DNA of 64,000 nt from contig NZ_ANIN01000001.1 of the NCBI RefSeq assembly GCF_000320365.1, forward strand, positions 186,001 through 250,000, given 5' to 3'. Source of the stretch: Moraxella macacae 0408225 (lineage in GTDB: Bacteria; Pseudomonadota; Gammaproteobacteria; Pseudomonadales; Moraxellaceae). The notes beneath the pieces are model-generated. The model was not told the origin of the DNA. It saw only the letters and a list, made by a program, of their open reading frames with translations, and ran no database searches. Position numbers and translations under genes: made by a program. Positions 44,873 to 54,520 of this stretch are shown here, in pieces. The stretch's first letter is position 1. Each line of letters begins with the position of its first letter.

Positions 44873-46348
44873 ATGACGAATTACACACCAACCGATGAAC
44901 AACAAGAGGCCTTAAATATCGCCTTAACACGCCAATCTTTTAAAATTGTTGCTTATGCAGGCGCCGGAAAAACCAGTACCTTAAAACTGATAGGTGATAA
45001 TCTACGCGGAAGTGGCATGTATTTGGCATTTAATAAAGCCATTGCCAATGAAGCAGCACAAAAATTTTCCGATAATGTTAATTGTCGCACCTTTCACTCA
45101 CTTGCCTTTCGCCACAGCGATCGCAAAATTACCGCAAAATTACAATTGCCCAGATTTTCACCACAGCGCCTGGCTTATGATTTAGGCATCATTCCCATTC
45201 AAGTCAAACGCCAAACCGAGGGCAAAAGCCAATTTATCACCTTAAGTGCCGAACGCCAAGCCACATTTGTTGCCGATGCAGTCAGTCATTTTTGCAGCAC
45301 GCACGCAAGCTATCCTGCACCGCGTCATTTACCCTTGCCTGATTGGCTATCACCAAGCGATGCCGAAAGTTTGCGCGATACGCTATATCCGTTTGTAGAA
45401 AAACGTTGGCTACAATCCATTGATCCATATCACAATGCAGGCATTGGACACGATATTTATCTAAAACTTTGGGCGTTGTCCGATCCGATCATTCCGGCGG
45501 ATTTTATTTTGTTTGACGAAGCCCAAGATGCCGATCCGCTTATGATGGGAATTTTAAAAAACCAACCATGTCAAGTGATTTTTGTCGGTGATGCCCACCA
45601 ACAAATCTACGAATGGCGAGGTGCGATCAATGCAATAAAAAACTTACCATTGCCACAGACCTTACTCACACAATCGTTTCGTTTTGGTGAAGAAATTGCC
45701 AATGTTGCCAATGTTTTTTTAACCGCCCTACAAGAAAAAGTACCTCTGCGTGGTAACCCAAATATCCAGTCAAAACTTAGCAAAAGTTTGGTAACCGATC
45801 AAAAAGATGCAATTTTATGCCGAACCAATGCAGGCGCTATGGTAAAATTATTAACAGGTTTAAAAAGAGGGCATAAAGTTGCCTTGCAAGCAGATACCGA
45901 TCGAATGTTAAAATTTAACCAATCCGCCGAACGCTTAAAAAAAGGACAACCTGCGTTTGGTGTGCCAGAACTTGCCTATTTTCGCAACTGGCATGAAGTA
46001 CAAAGCTATGCCGAAACCAATGAAGGCAGTGATTTTAAAACCTTCGTCAAACTGGTAGACGAGTACAGCACACAGACCATCGAGCGAGCCATTCACAGCC
46101 TAACTCCGCCAAGCCAAGCCGACTACATCATCTCAACCGCCCACAAAGCCAAAGGTTTAGAGTGGATGCGCGTACAAATTGATGATGATTTTCATTACGA
46201 TCTGAACAACCAGGTTGTCAAAATAACCCCAGAAGAATTACGCTTATTATACGTTGCTTGTACGCGTGCCAAACTTGATTTGGATATATTTCATATCCAA
46301 GATTTGGTAAACGCATTACAACGTGGCAACAAAGTGATATATGAATAA
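44873..46348 (+). CDS. UvrD/FBH1-like superfamily 1 DNA helicase
   Basis: 491 residues, shorter than UvrD or Rep (~670-720). SF1A motifs are visible: Walker A AYAGAGKTS (27-35), motif Ia around YLAFNKAIANEA, Walker B FDEAQDAD (about 213-220), motif III GDAHQQIYEWRGA (about 240-252), motif V STAHKAKGLEW (about 423) and motif VI LLYVACTRAK (about 460). The compact layout with LAFNKAIANEA and FRHSDRK resembles the FBH1-type branch, known for dismantling recombination intermediates; bacterial members are often mobile or defence-associated. Function here is inferred from motifs only. It appears to be a single-gene unit. Confidence 0.82.
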   Translation: MTNYTPTDEQQEALNIALTRQSFKIVAYAGAGKTSTLKLIGDNLRGSGMYLAFNKAIANEAAQKFSDNVNCRTFHSLAFRHSDRKITAKLQLPRFSPQRLAYDLGIIPIQVKRQTEGKSQFITLSAERQATFVADAVSHFCSTHASYPAPRHLPLPDWLSPSDAESLRDTLYPFVEKRWLQSIDPYHNAGIGHDIYLKLWALSDPIIPADFILFDEAQDADPLMMGILKNQPCQVIFVGDAHQQIYEWRGAINAIKNLPLPQTLLTQSFRFGEEIANVANVFLTALQEKVPLRGNPNIQSKLSKSLVTDQKDAILCRTNAGAMVKLLTGLKRGHKVALQADTDRMLKFNQSAERLKKGQPAFGVPELAYFRNWHEVQSYAETNEGSDFKTFVKLVDEYSTQTIERAIHSLTPPSQADYIISTAHKAKGLEWMRVQIDDDFHYDLNNQVVKITPEELRLLYVACTRAKLDLDIFHIQDLVNALQRGNKVIYE

Positions 46349-46362
46349 AGTGATATATGAAT
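46331..46362. repeat. 16-bp tandem duplication across the helicase stop codon
   Basis: AAAGTGATATATGAAT occurs twice. The first copy contains the last codons of the helicase gene up to its stop; the second lies just beyond it. Confidence 0.93.
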
Positions 46363-46386
46363 AAAATAACTTATCACCAAATCTAA

Positions 46387-46442
46387 ATAATTTGCACAAT
46401 ATAATTTGCACAATATAATTTGCACAATATAATTTGCACAAT
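46387..46442. repeat. 14-bp tandem repeat, four perfect copies
   Basis: ATAATTTGCACAAT is repeated four times between the helicase gene and its terminator. Confidence 0.95.
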
Positions 46443-46444
46443 AA

Positions 46445-46474
46445 AAAAACCACTTAATTACAAAAGTGGTTTTT
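46445..46474. terminator. Bidirectional terminator after the helicase gene
   Basis: AAAAACCACT (46445-46454) and AGTGGTTTTT (46465-46474), loop 10 nt. It separates the helicase gene from the two tRNA genes on the opposite strand. Confidence 0.8.
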
Positions 46475-46535
46475 ATGGTTAATTGCTTTAATAAGTTTCA
46501 ATTTTTGGTAAGCTTAAGCAATTTTTGGTAATTTG

Positions 46536-46611
46536 TGGCGTCCCCACGGGGATTCGAACCCCGGTTACCGCCGTGAAAGGGCGATGTCCTAGGCCTCTAG
46601 ACGATGGGGAC
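46536..46611 (-). tRNA. tRNA-Glu (anticodon UUC)
   Basis: 76 nt with encoded CCA. Acceptor GTCCCCA/TGGGGAC, anticodon loop CTTTCAC with TTC, T-loop TTCGAAT. It is probably co-transcribed with the tRNA-Ala upstream on the minus strand. The glutamyl-tRNA synthetase gene gltX lies 1.1 kb away. Confidence 0.97.
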
Positions 46612-46721
46612 GCAAGATGAGATTGCCTAGGTTAACATGTTTATATTGATAATTTTTATATGGATAAATCACTTTATAAAAAAATCACTTTATAAAAACA
46701 TGTCGTTAACCATTTACAAAA

Positions 46722-46797
46722 TGGTGGAGCTAAGCGGAGTCGAACCGCTGACCCCTTGCATGCCATGCAAGTGCTCTACCAACTGAGCTATAGCCCC
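46722..46797 (-). tRNA. tRNA-Ala (anticodon GGC)
   Basis: 76 nt with encoded CCA. The anticodon stem CTTGC/GCAAG encloses the loop ATGGCAT, giving GGC; the T-loop is TTCGACT. First gene of a two-tRNA unit with tRNA-Glu. Confidence 0.95.
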
Positions 46798-46817
46798 TTT
46801 TTGTAAAAAGTTGGCGT

Positions 46818-46846
46818 ATTTTAATCAAAGTTACTTAACTTGTCAA
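46818..46846 (-). promoter_or_regulatory. Sigma-70 promoter of the tRNA-Ala/tRNA-Glu unit
   Basis: On the minus strand TTGACA (46846-46841), a 17-bp spacer and TAAAAT (46823-46818), about 20 bp before the tRNA-Ala 5' end. Confidence 0.75.
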
Positions 46847-46992
46847 CCAACTTGTTCATATTTTTTGCAATTTTTATGAAAAATCAGCGTTTTAAGTTGG
46901 TTTTTTACAAAAATCGACTATAATGTGGCAATTTTCCCATTTAAACCGATTGATTTTAAACCGATCAACATACAGGACATACAGGAATTTTC

Positions 46993-47619
46993 ATGCCACT
47001 GATTGATTTTATCTTACATATTGGCGAGCATTTACAAGATCTGGTTAACAATTATGGCAACTGGATTTATGCAATTTTGTTTTTGATTGTGTTTTGTGAA
47101 ACTGGACTTGTGATTATGCCTTTTTTGCCCGGGGATTCTATGCTATTTGCAGCAGGGGCAATTGCGGCCGTCGGTGAGATGAATGTGTGGCTCCTAATGG
47201 TTTTGTTAATCATAGCGGCCGTGCTTGGTGATTTTGTTAATTTTGAAATTGGCAAACATTTTGGCAAAAAACTGTTTCTTAACCCCAACTCCAAAATTTT
47301 TAAACCAGCTTATCTACAAAAAACCCACGATTATTATGCCAAATATGGCGGTCGTACAATCATTATCGCCCGTTTTATTCCAATTGTACGTACTTTTGCA
47401 CCGTTTGTCGGCGGTATGGGTAATATGCCCTATGCTCAATTTGTACGTTATAATGTGATCGGAGCGGTGATTTGGGTGGTGCTATTTACCCTGCTTGGTT
47501 ATTTTTTTGGACAATTGAGTTTTGTTAAAGAACATTTTTCTTGGATTATGATTGGCATTATTGTCGTGTCGGTTATACCCATGCTAATTGAAATTATCCG
47601 TCATCATCAGTTAAAATAA
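46993..47619 (+). CDS. DedA-family membrane protein
   Basis: 208 residues with four or five hydrophobic segments. DedA hallmarks are [25 protein letters not shown] (about 33-58, with the conserved Glu and Asp), [13 protein letters not shown] near 78, and [17 protein letters not shown] near 125-141 (conserved Arg pair and Pro). DedA/SNARE-assoc proteins include flippases for undecaprenyl phosphate (UptA type) and for phosphatidylethanolamine; the substrate here is unknown. Expressed divergently from the tRNA unit. Confidence 0.92.
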   Translation: MPLIDFILHIGEHLQDLVNNYGNWIYAILFLIVFCETGLVIMPFLPGDSMLFAAGAIAAVGEMNVWLLMVLLIIAAVLGDFVNFEIGKHFGKKLFLNPNSKIFKPAYLQKTHDYYAKYGGRTIIIARFIPIVRTFAPFVGGMGNMPYAQFVRYNVIGAVIWVVLFTLLGYFFGQLSFVKEHFSWIMIGIIVVSVIPMLIEIIRHHQLK

Positions 47620-47708
47620 GCAAAACTGGCTGATTTGTAAAATAAGCTGATTAACGCAACAAAATCGCTTATAATAAGGCTTTACCATTTAAAACTTTTG
47701 AGACAATC

Positions 47709-49226
47709 ATGAAACAACCTTTTCGCAAAATCCGCACCCGTATCGCCCCAAGTCCAACGGGTTTTCCGCATGTTGGTACAGCTTACATTGCCCTGTTTAA
47801 TCTTTGTTTTGCCAAGGCTTTTGGTGGAGAATTTATCCTACGCATAGAAGACACCGATCAAACACGCTCGACAGCAGAATCTGAAACAATGATTTTAGAC
47901 AGCCTAAAGTGGCTTGGTTTAAACTGGTCTGAAGGGCCTGATATCGGTGGCCCATACGCACCTTATCGCCAATCTGAACGCATGGATATTTACAAAAAAT
48001 ACGCCGTGGAATTGGTTGAAAAAGGGCATGCGTTTTACTGCTTTGCCACCCCAGAAGAGCTTGATGTCATGCGCAACGAACAACAAGCAAGAGGTGAAAC
48101 ACCAAAATATGACGGTCGCGGCTTGTTGTTGTCAAAAGCAGAGATTCAAGAAAAATTAGCAAATAATACACCTTATGTTATCCGTATGAAAATACCAACC
48201 GAAGGTGTGTGCCAATTTCACGATATGCTTCGCGGTGATGTAGAAATTCCATGGTCGCAAGTTGACATGCAGATTTTGTTAAAGGCAGATGGTTTGCCAA
48301 CGTATCACCTTGCCAATGTTGTAGACGATCACCTTATGCAAATTTCTCACGTTATCCGTGGCGAGGAGTGGATTTCCTCTGCACCAAAACATCAGTTGCT
48401 TTACCAGTACTTTGAATGGGAAATGCCAATACTATGCCACATGCCACTGCTTCGAAACCCTGATAAATCCAAACTGTCAAAACGCAAAAACCCAACTTCC
48501 ATCAATTATTATAAAGACATAGGCGTATTGCCCAAGGCACTTTTAAATTATCTTGGACGCATGGGGTGGTCAATGCCCGATGAACGTGAAAAATTTACCC
48601 TCGATGAGATGATTGAACATTTTGACATTCAACGCGTGTCGCTCGGCGGGCCAATTTTTGACGTAGAAAAACTGTTTTGGCTAAATGGCCAATACATTAA
48701 AGCAATGACACCAAGCGATCTGCTAGATACCATTTTATCGTGGCAAAACAATCGCGAAAAACTAGAAAACATCACCAAAGCCATACAGCCACGCATTAAC
48801 ATTTTATCTGAAGCGGTTGATTGGACGGCGTTTTATTTTAACCACATGCCAACCATCACGATCGATCAATTTAACAACAAAAAAATGACCACAGAACAAG
48901 TACGCCAAAGCCTACAATTTGCTATTTGGCGACTTGAAAGCCTAACCGCTTGGAATGACGCCAGCGTAAGCCAGACATTAATGGATTTGGCAAATCAGAT
49001 GGGAATAAAGTTGCGTGATTTTATGCCAACATTTTTTGTTGCAATTGCAGGCAACACAAGCTCTACACCTGTTATGCAATCCATGGTAACACTTGGTGCG
49101 GATTTAACGTTTGCTCGCCTGCGTCATGCTTTGAGTGTCGTTGGTGAACCCTCCAAAAAAGAATTAAAAGCGTGGGAAAAATTAAACATTGAATTAAAAA
49201 ATCCGCCACATACCGTCCAATGTTAA
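47709..49226 (+). CDS. gltX: Glutamyl-tRNA synthetase
   Basis: Class I synthetase. Of its 505 residues, the Rossmann domain carries the HIGH-type motif [11 protein letters not shown] (about 13-23) and the KMSKS-type motif KLSKRKN (about 257-263). The remaining ~200 residues form the alpha-helical anticodon-binding domain. A TATAAT (47670-47675) is placed correctly for its promoter. A terminator follows at 49247. Confidence 0.96.
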   Translation: MKQPFRKIRTRIAPSPTGFPHVGTAYIALFNLCFAKAFGGEFILRIEDTDQTRSTAESETMILDSLKWLGLNWSEGPDIGGPYAPYRQSERMDIYKKYAVELVEKGHAFYCFATPEELDVMRNEQQARGETPKYDGRGLLLSKAEIQEKLANNTPYVIRMKIPTEGVCQFHDMLRGDVEIPWSQVDMQILLKADGLPTYHLANVVDDHLMQISHVIRGEEWISSAPKHQLLYQYFEWEMPILCHMPLLRNPDKSKLSKRKNPTSINYYKDIGVLPKALLNYLGRMGWSMPDEREKFTLDEMIEHFDIQRVSLGGPIFDVEKLFWLNGQYIKAMTPSDLLDTILSWQNNREKLENITKAIQPRINILSEAVDWTAFYFNHMPTITIDQFNNKKMTTEQVRQSLQFAIWRLESLTAWNDASVSQTLMDLANQMGIKLRDFMPTFFVAIAGNTSSTPVMQSMVTLGADLTFARLRHALSVVGEPSKKELKAWEKLNIELKNPPHTVQC

Positions 49227-49246
49227 ATTCATAACCATAAAACCAC

Positions 49247-49275
49247 AAAAAAGCCCATCAGATCGTGGGCTTTTT
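49247..49275. terminator. Bidirectional terminator between gltX and pheS
   Basis: AAAAAAGCCCAT and GTGGGCTTTTT pair around CAGATC, with A- and T-runs on both sides, between the convergent genes. Confidence 0.85.
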
Positions 49276-49290
49276 GTTTAACGCTTTTGG

Positions 49291-50367
<1,077 letters not shown>

Positions 50368-50527
50368 TTAGCCATAAAAACCGGTTCAGTAAAACCAGTT
50401 AAGCAAAAAAGTTTACATAAAATATCGGCTATAAAAATGTTTTATTTTAAAGGATTTTTACAAAATTTACAAAAGCAAAATTTATAAAACAAAAAAATTT
50501 ATAAAAATCGGTATAAAAAATCGGTAT

Positions 50528-50563
50528 AAAAAAGCCACCAAGTCAAAAACCTGATGGCTTTTT
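50528..50563 (-). terminator. Terminator or attenuator between rplT and pheS
   Basis: AAAAAAGCCACCA and TGATGGCTTTTT pair with one mismatch around an 11-nt loop; on the minus strand the structure ends in a U-run. It lies 24 bp after rplT and could end the rpmI-rplT mRNA or partly separate pheS from it. The repeat AATCGGTATAAAA occurs twice next to it. Confidence 0.7.
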
Positions 50564-50586
50564 AATCAAAGTTTTGATAAAATCAA

Positions 50587-50943
50587 TCAAGCAAGGGCTT
50601 GCTTGGCTTTTTCAGTCAAAGCGGTGAATGCTTTTGCATCATGCATTGCAATATCAGCCAATACACGGCGGTCAATCTCAATGCTTGCTTTTTTCAAGCC
50701 ATTGATAAGACGGCTGTAGCTTAAACCATTTAGGCGAGCACCTGCATTGATACGTGCAATCCATAAACGACGGAATGAACGTTTTTTGTTGCGACGATCA
50801 CGATACGCATACTGGCCAGCTTTCATTACTGCTTGCACAGCAACACGGAATACACGCGAACGAGCACCATAGTAGCCTTTTGCACGAGCCAATACTTTTT
50901 TATGACGGCGATTTGCCTGAACACCACGTTTTACACGAGCCAT
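50587..50943 (-). CDS. rplT: 50S ribosomal protein L20
   Basis: 118 residues, highly basic, standard length. [33 protein letters not shown] at the N-terminus and [28 protein letters not shown] in the globular half match L20. It follows rpmI by 44 bp in the same operon. The ribosome site AGGAGA lies just before the ATG. Confidence 0.98.
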   Translation of the reverse strand: MARVKRGVQANRRHKKVLARAKGYYGARSRVFRVAVQAVMKAGQYAYRDRRNKKRSFRRLWIARINAGARLNGLSYSRLINGLKKASIEIDRRVLADIAMHDAKAFTALTEKAKQALA

Positions 50944-50987
50944 AATTTTCTCCTAATTATTTTTGAAATAAACTTAAATCCAAGCCT

Positions 50988-51179
50988 TTATAGATAAGGA
51001 CACATACGACGCACACGAGCTTCATCAGAAACGTGTACCAATTTGCATCCACGCAACTGACGGATACGTTTAGGAGATTTTTTGGTCAAAATATGGCGTT
51101 TAAATGCTTGCTTGCGTTTGATGCCATTGGCAGTTTTTTTGAAACGTTTGGCAGCACCACGACGAGTTTTTAATTTCAT
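50988..51179 (-). CDS. rpmI: 50S ribosomal protein L35
   Basis: 63 residues with the L35 pattern [16 protein letters not shown] and [16 protein letters not shown]. It is normally preceded by infC; here no infC lies upstream and rpmI has its own promoter. Confidence 0.97.
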   Translation of the reverse strand: MKLKTRRGAAKRFKKTANGIKRKQAFKRHILTKKSPKRIRQLRGCKLVHVSDEARVRRMCPYL

Positions 51180-51210
51180 AAGAAGCCTCTTGTTCGCTTA
51201 AATTACTTTA

Positions 51211-51238
51211 AGTATAAATACCTTTTCGTCAATTTCAA
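51211..51238 (-). promoter_or_regulatory. Promoter of rpmI-rplT
   Basis: On the minus strand TTGAAA (51238-51233), 16-bp spacer, TATACT (51216-51211). The mRNA leader would be only about 25 nt, leaving no room for the long L20-binding leader known from E. coli. Confidence 0.6.
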
Positions 51239-51564
51239 TAAAAAAATTGCCTGAAGGTGGGAGGTGATATTTTACCAAAATTTAACATTTTAGCAAGTGT
51301 TTTTTATTGGCAATTTAATTTCAGTTTAAAAATTCATACATAAAAACAATTAATAAAAATAATTAATAAAATAAAGTTTATTTTTTTAATTAACATTAGG
51401 TAATTGACAAAAAATAATGTATAATCCTTTTTGGATAATCGGTTGTTTTTTTGGATAATTGGCAGATTTTTACATATAATTACAGGTAATTACAGACAAT
51501 TACCCTACGAAACATTAGGTTACCTTGCCAGTTTTACCAAAATTTATCAAATTGGAGTAACGTT
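51239..51564. other. Intergenic region upstream of rpmI and the thioesterase gene
   Basis: 326 bp without a supported gene. A TATAAT-like element near 51420 and short near-repeats of TTTTTGGATAATNGG (51430-51465) and ACAATTACAG (51475-51500) may belong to the promoter of the thioesterase gene. Confidence 0.4.
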
Positions 51565-52008
51565 GTGTCTAATTTAGAAAACGAATTTGGTGCAGAAAGT
51601 TTTGTATTTGAAACTGTGATGCGTGTGCGTCATACCGAGATTGGCATTGGGCAACATTTAACCATTGATGCGATGGTGGCATTGCTTGCAGAGGTGCGTG
51701 CCAGATTTTTGTTTTCCAAAGGGATTAAAGAGATTAATGCCGAATATCAAGGTTTTGTTATCACCGATGTGGCAACGCATTTTATCAGCCGTGCCAAAGC
51801 CCGTGAAGAGCTGTTGTTTGAAGTTGGGGTACAAAATTTAACCGAACGTGGCGGTGATTTTATTTTTAAAGTAACCAGAATGTATGACGGATCGGACGTT
51901 GCGCGAGCAGTCATGGGTTTTGTGGCGTACGATTATCGTTTAAACCAAGAAATTCCACTAACAGGGGCGTTGCGTAATGCGGTGGAAGCAAAAGAATTTG
52001 AACTTTAA
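51565..52008 (+). CDS. Hotdog-fold acyl-CoA thioesterase family protein
   Basis: 147 residues from a GTG preceded by GGAGTAAC. The pattern MRVRHTEIGIGQHLTIDAMVALLAEVRARFL with FVITDVATHFISRAKAREELLFEVGV is typical of the 4HBT-like hotdog thioesterases. No substrate can be inferred. It is upstream of hisIE on the same strand with a 70-bp gap. Confidence 0.75.
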   Translation: MSNLENEFGAESFVFETVMRVRHTEIGIGQHLTIDAMVALLAEVRARFLFSKGIKEINAEYQGFVITDVATHFISRAKAREELLFEVGVQNLTERGGDFIFKVTRMYDGSDVARAVMGFVAYDYRLNQEIPLTGALRNAVEAKEFEL

Positions 52009-52017
52009 GATTGGCTT

Positions 52018-52068
52018 AAAACTTAAGTAACAAAAAACTTAAGTCATAAAAACTTAAGTCATAAAAAA
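52018..52068. repeat. 15-16 bp tandem repeat, about three copies (CTTAAGT-containing)
   Basis: AAACTTAAGTNANAAAA-type units occur three times just upstream of hisIE. The last two, AAAAACTTAAGTCAT, are identical. Confidence 0.85.
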
Positions 52069-52078
52069 TAGGTAACAA

Positions 52079-52906
52079 ATGGACTGGTTAAACGCAATAA
52101 AATTTGATAAAAACGGACTGATCCCTGCCATTGCCCAAGATCACGCCACAGGACAGATTTTGATGATGGCATGGATGAACCGCGAAGCATTGATCTTAAC
52201 CGCCACAAGCAAGCAAGCGGTGTATTTTTCCAGATCGCGGAATAAACTTTGGCATAAAGGTGAAAGTTCAGGGCATTTTCAACAGGTACACGCCATTCGT
52301 TTAGATTGCGACTCTGATGTGATTGTGTTAAGCGTTACCCAAATTGGTGCAATTGCTTGTCATACTGGTCGCACGTCGTGCTTTTATCAATTGTTAATCA
52401 ATGAACAAGACAAATTTCATTGGCAAATTACCGATCCTGTCAAAAAAGATCCAAGTGCTATTTATAACACAGATCAATCATTACCCACGAATAACAACAC
52501 CTTGCCAAATCAACACACGATCCAAACAGATCAAACCGCTGACACCAAACAATCAGCACACTTAGAACAAACAATCTTAGAAAAATTAGACACGGTATTA
52601 AACGAACGCAAACAAGCCGATGCAAACCACTCTTACGCTGCCAGTTTATACCAAAAAGGACTAAACAAAATTTTAGAAAAAGTGGGCGAAGAAGCCACAG
52701 AAACCATCATTGCCGCCAAAGAATTACAAGCCCATACCAATGATGACAACCGCCACAACTTAATTTATGAAATTGCCGATGTTTGGTTTCACACCATGGT
52801 GGTTTTAGCTTGGTTTAACATTCCCATCACCGCAGTTACCGATGAGTTGGCACGGCGTTTTGGCTTGTCAGGCATTGATGAAAAAAACGCACGCAGTCAA
52901 GCGTGA
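52079..52906 (+). CDS. hisIE: Bifunctional HisI-HisE (phosphoribosyl-AMP cyclohydrolase / phosphoribosyl-ATP pyrophosphatase)
   Basis: Catalyses steps 2 and 3 of histidine synthesis. Residues 1-120 are HisI with the metal-binding [10 protein letters not shown] and [14 protein letters not shown]. Residues 165-275 are HisE with [23 protein letters not shown] and [15 protein letters not shown]. They are joined by about 45 Thr/Asn/Gln-rich residues. Related Pseudomonas and Acinetobacter genomes are known to carry separate hisI and hisE genes just upstream of tatABC, as placed here; the fusion resembles enterobacterial HisIE but appears independent because of the linker. The ribosome site is AGGTAAC. 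Confidence 0.93.
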   Translation: MDWLNAIKFDKNGLIPAIAQDHATGQILMMAWMNREALILTATSKQAVYFSRSRNKLWHKGESSGHFQQVHAIRLDCDSDVIVLSVTQIGAIACHTGRTSCFYQLLINEQDKFHWQITDPVKKDPSAIYNTDQSLPTNNNTLPNQHTIQTDQTADTKQSAHLEQTILEKLDTVLNERKQADANHSYAASLYQKGLNKILEKVGEEATETIIAAKELQAHTNDDNRHNLIYEIADVWFHTMVVLAWFNIPITAVTDELARRFGLSGIDEKNARSQA

Positions 52907-52973
52907 TTTGTTAAACATGTTGTTATGATTTTATGTTATAATGCCAATTTTAATGCAAGCAAAGGAATAACTT

Positions 52974-53201
52974 ATGGGTAGTTTTTCTGTCACACATTGG
53001 TTGATTTTTTTAGCGGTGGTCGTCGTGATATTTGGCACATCAAAACTTAAAAACGCAGGCAAAGACTTAGGAGCGGCAGTCAAGGGTTTTAAAGATGCAG
53101 TGCGTGATGAAAATCAAGCCCAAATTCAAGACAACCAAAACCGTGTTATTGAACATGCCAACACCACCACAATCAACCATGACAAAAACAATGTTTCATA
53201 A
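52974..53201 (+). CDS. tatA: Twin-arginine translocase subunit TatA
   Basis: 75 residues: an N-terminal membrane helix ([17 protein letters not shown]), the hinge [24 protein letters not shown] amphipathic helix, and a polar tail. First gene of tatABC, which exports folded proteins carrying RR signal peptides. The ribosome site AAGGAAT precedes the ATG. Confidence 0.95.
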   Translation: MGSFSVTHWLIFLAVVVVIFGTSKLKNAGKDLGAAVKGFKDAVRDENQAQIQDNQNRVIEHANTTTINHDKNNVS

Positions 53202-53258
53202 AAACAATGTTTTATGTTACTAACAAAAAACTTTACCTGATTTTGACAAGACCATCAA

Positions 53259-53708
53259 ATGTTTGACCTTGGTTTTTCTGAACTGCTGTTGTTTGGCATT
53301 ATCGCTTTAATCGTTCTTGGACCAGAAAAAATGCCCCATGCAGTACGCAAAGCAGGGCGAGCGTATGCCAAATTTCGCCGTCATATCGCCACTATCCAAC
53401 GCGAAATTGAAAATGAGTTGGATTTGGCAGAAACACGTCAACAAATGCAAGATGAACTTGCCAAAATCCGTAAAGCCGAAGCGGATATGAAACGTGAAAT
53501 GGATCAGCTAAAATCCAGTTTTCAAGCATTGCAACAACACAGCATACATGAAAAACCCAACACAAATGACACAAAACCCATGTTAAATCAATGGTTTATT
53601 CTTAGTGATTACGATAAAAACCGGCGGTGGCCAAACGCCCCATTGTTGCCAAATTACCAAGCCGATCGCTTGCTCAATCACTTACCAAGCACAACGAACA
53701 AGCTATGA
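53259..53708 (+). CDS. tatB: Twin-arginine translocase subunit TatB
   Basis: 149 residues with the TatB start MFDLGFSELLLFGIIALIVLGPEKMPHAVRKAG, followed by a long amphipathic, charged helix (about 35-95). The C-terminal ~50 residues (WFILSDYDKNRRWPNAPLLPN) look atypical for TatB. The stop overlaps the tatC start by four bases (ATGA). Confidence 0.92.
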   Translation: MFDLGFSELLLFGIIALIVLGPEKMPHAVRKAGRAYAKFRRHIATIQREIENELDLAETRQQMQDELAKIRKAEADMKREMDQLKSSFQALQQHSIHEKPNTNDTKPMLNQWFILSDYDKNRRWPNAPLLPNYQADRLLNHLPSTTNKL

Positions 53709-54493
53709 ATCACACCGAACAACCAAACGATTCAAATTTAGAAAATCAGCTGTCTGATATGCCACTCACTCAACATTTGATTGAATTGCGCAGACATTTT
53801 ATCCGTATGTTTGTGGTGGTTTTGGTGATTTTTTTGGCCTTGGTGGGGTTTGCCAGAGAAATTTACGATATTTTTTCAACCCCACTCGTCGCTTTATTGC
53901 CAAGCAATTCTAACATCATTGCTACTGACATCACCTCATCGTTTTTAGCACCCATCAAACTCACCCTGTATGTGTCAATATTTTTGGCAATGCCATATAT
54001 TTTATACCAAATTTGGTCATTCGTTGCCCCCGGACTTTACAAGCACGAAAAAAAAATTGCTCTACCACTGTTATTGTCATCTGTGGTTTTATTTTATATG
54101 GGACTTGCGTTCGCTTATTATGTTGTATTAAACAGTGTCTTAAGTTTTTTTATTCAATTTTCCCCTGATAATGTATTGCCAATGACTGACATTGACAGCT
54201 ATTTAAACTTTGTGTTAAAGCTGTTTTTGGTATTTGGAGCAACCTTTGAAATTCCTGTGTTAACCCTTTTACTGGTGCTTGTTGGCATTGTATCGGTTCA
54301 GTCGCTTGCCGATAAACGCCGTTATATCATTGTGGCGTGTTTTGGTGTATCAGCAATTGTTACGCCACCTGATGGGTTGTCTATGATTTTGTTGGCAATT
54401 CCAATGTGGCTCTTATTTGAATTTGGACTGATTTTGGCAAAAGTATTGGTAAAACAAAAAAATAGCAATGTCGGTAACGAAAACAACCGGTAA
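53705..54493 (+). CDS. tatC: Twin-arginine translocase subunit TatC
   Basis: 262 residues, six membrane helices, the RR-signal receptor of the Tat system. Features are MPLTQHLIELRRHFIRM with the conserved Glu, IWSFVAPGLYKHEKK, FGATFEIPVLTLLLV with the second conserved Glu, and VTPPDGLSMILLAIPMWLLFEFGL. The ATG at 53705 is preferred to an upstream in-frame start lying inside tatB. Confidence 0.96.
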   Translation: MNHTEQPNDSNLENQLSDMPLTQHLIELRRHFIRMFVVVLVIFLALVGFAREIYDIFSTPLVALLPSNSNIIATDITSSFLAPIKLTLYVSIFLAMPYILYQIWSFVAPGLYKHEKKIALPLLLSSVVLFYMGLAFAYYVVLNSVLSFFIQFSPDNVLPMTDIDSYLNFVLKLFLVFGATFEIPVLTLLLVLVGIVSVQSLADKRRYIIVACFGVSAIVTPPDGLSMILLAIPMWLLFEFGLILAKVLVKQKNSNVGNENNR

Positions 54494-54520
54494 CTTTTTG
54501 TTTTTGGTTGCAATGTTGGT

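Noticed and set aside
52018-52068. CTTAAG repeats upstream of hisIE as a PmrA-type operator
   Set aside because: The spacing is 15-16 bp, not the five-base gap of the PmrA box, and it fits the general tandem-duplication pattern.
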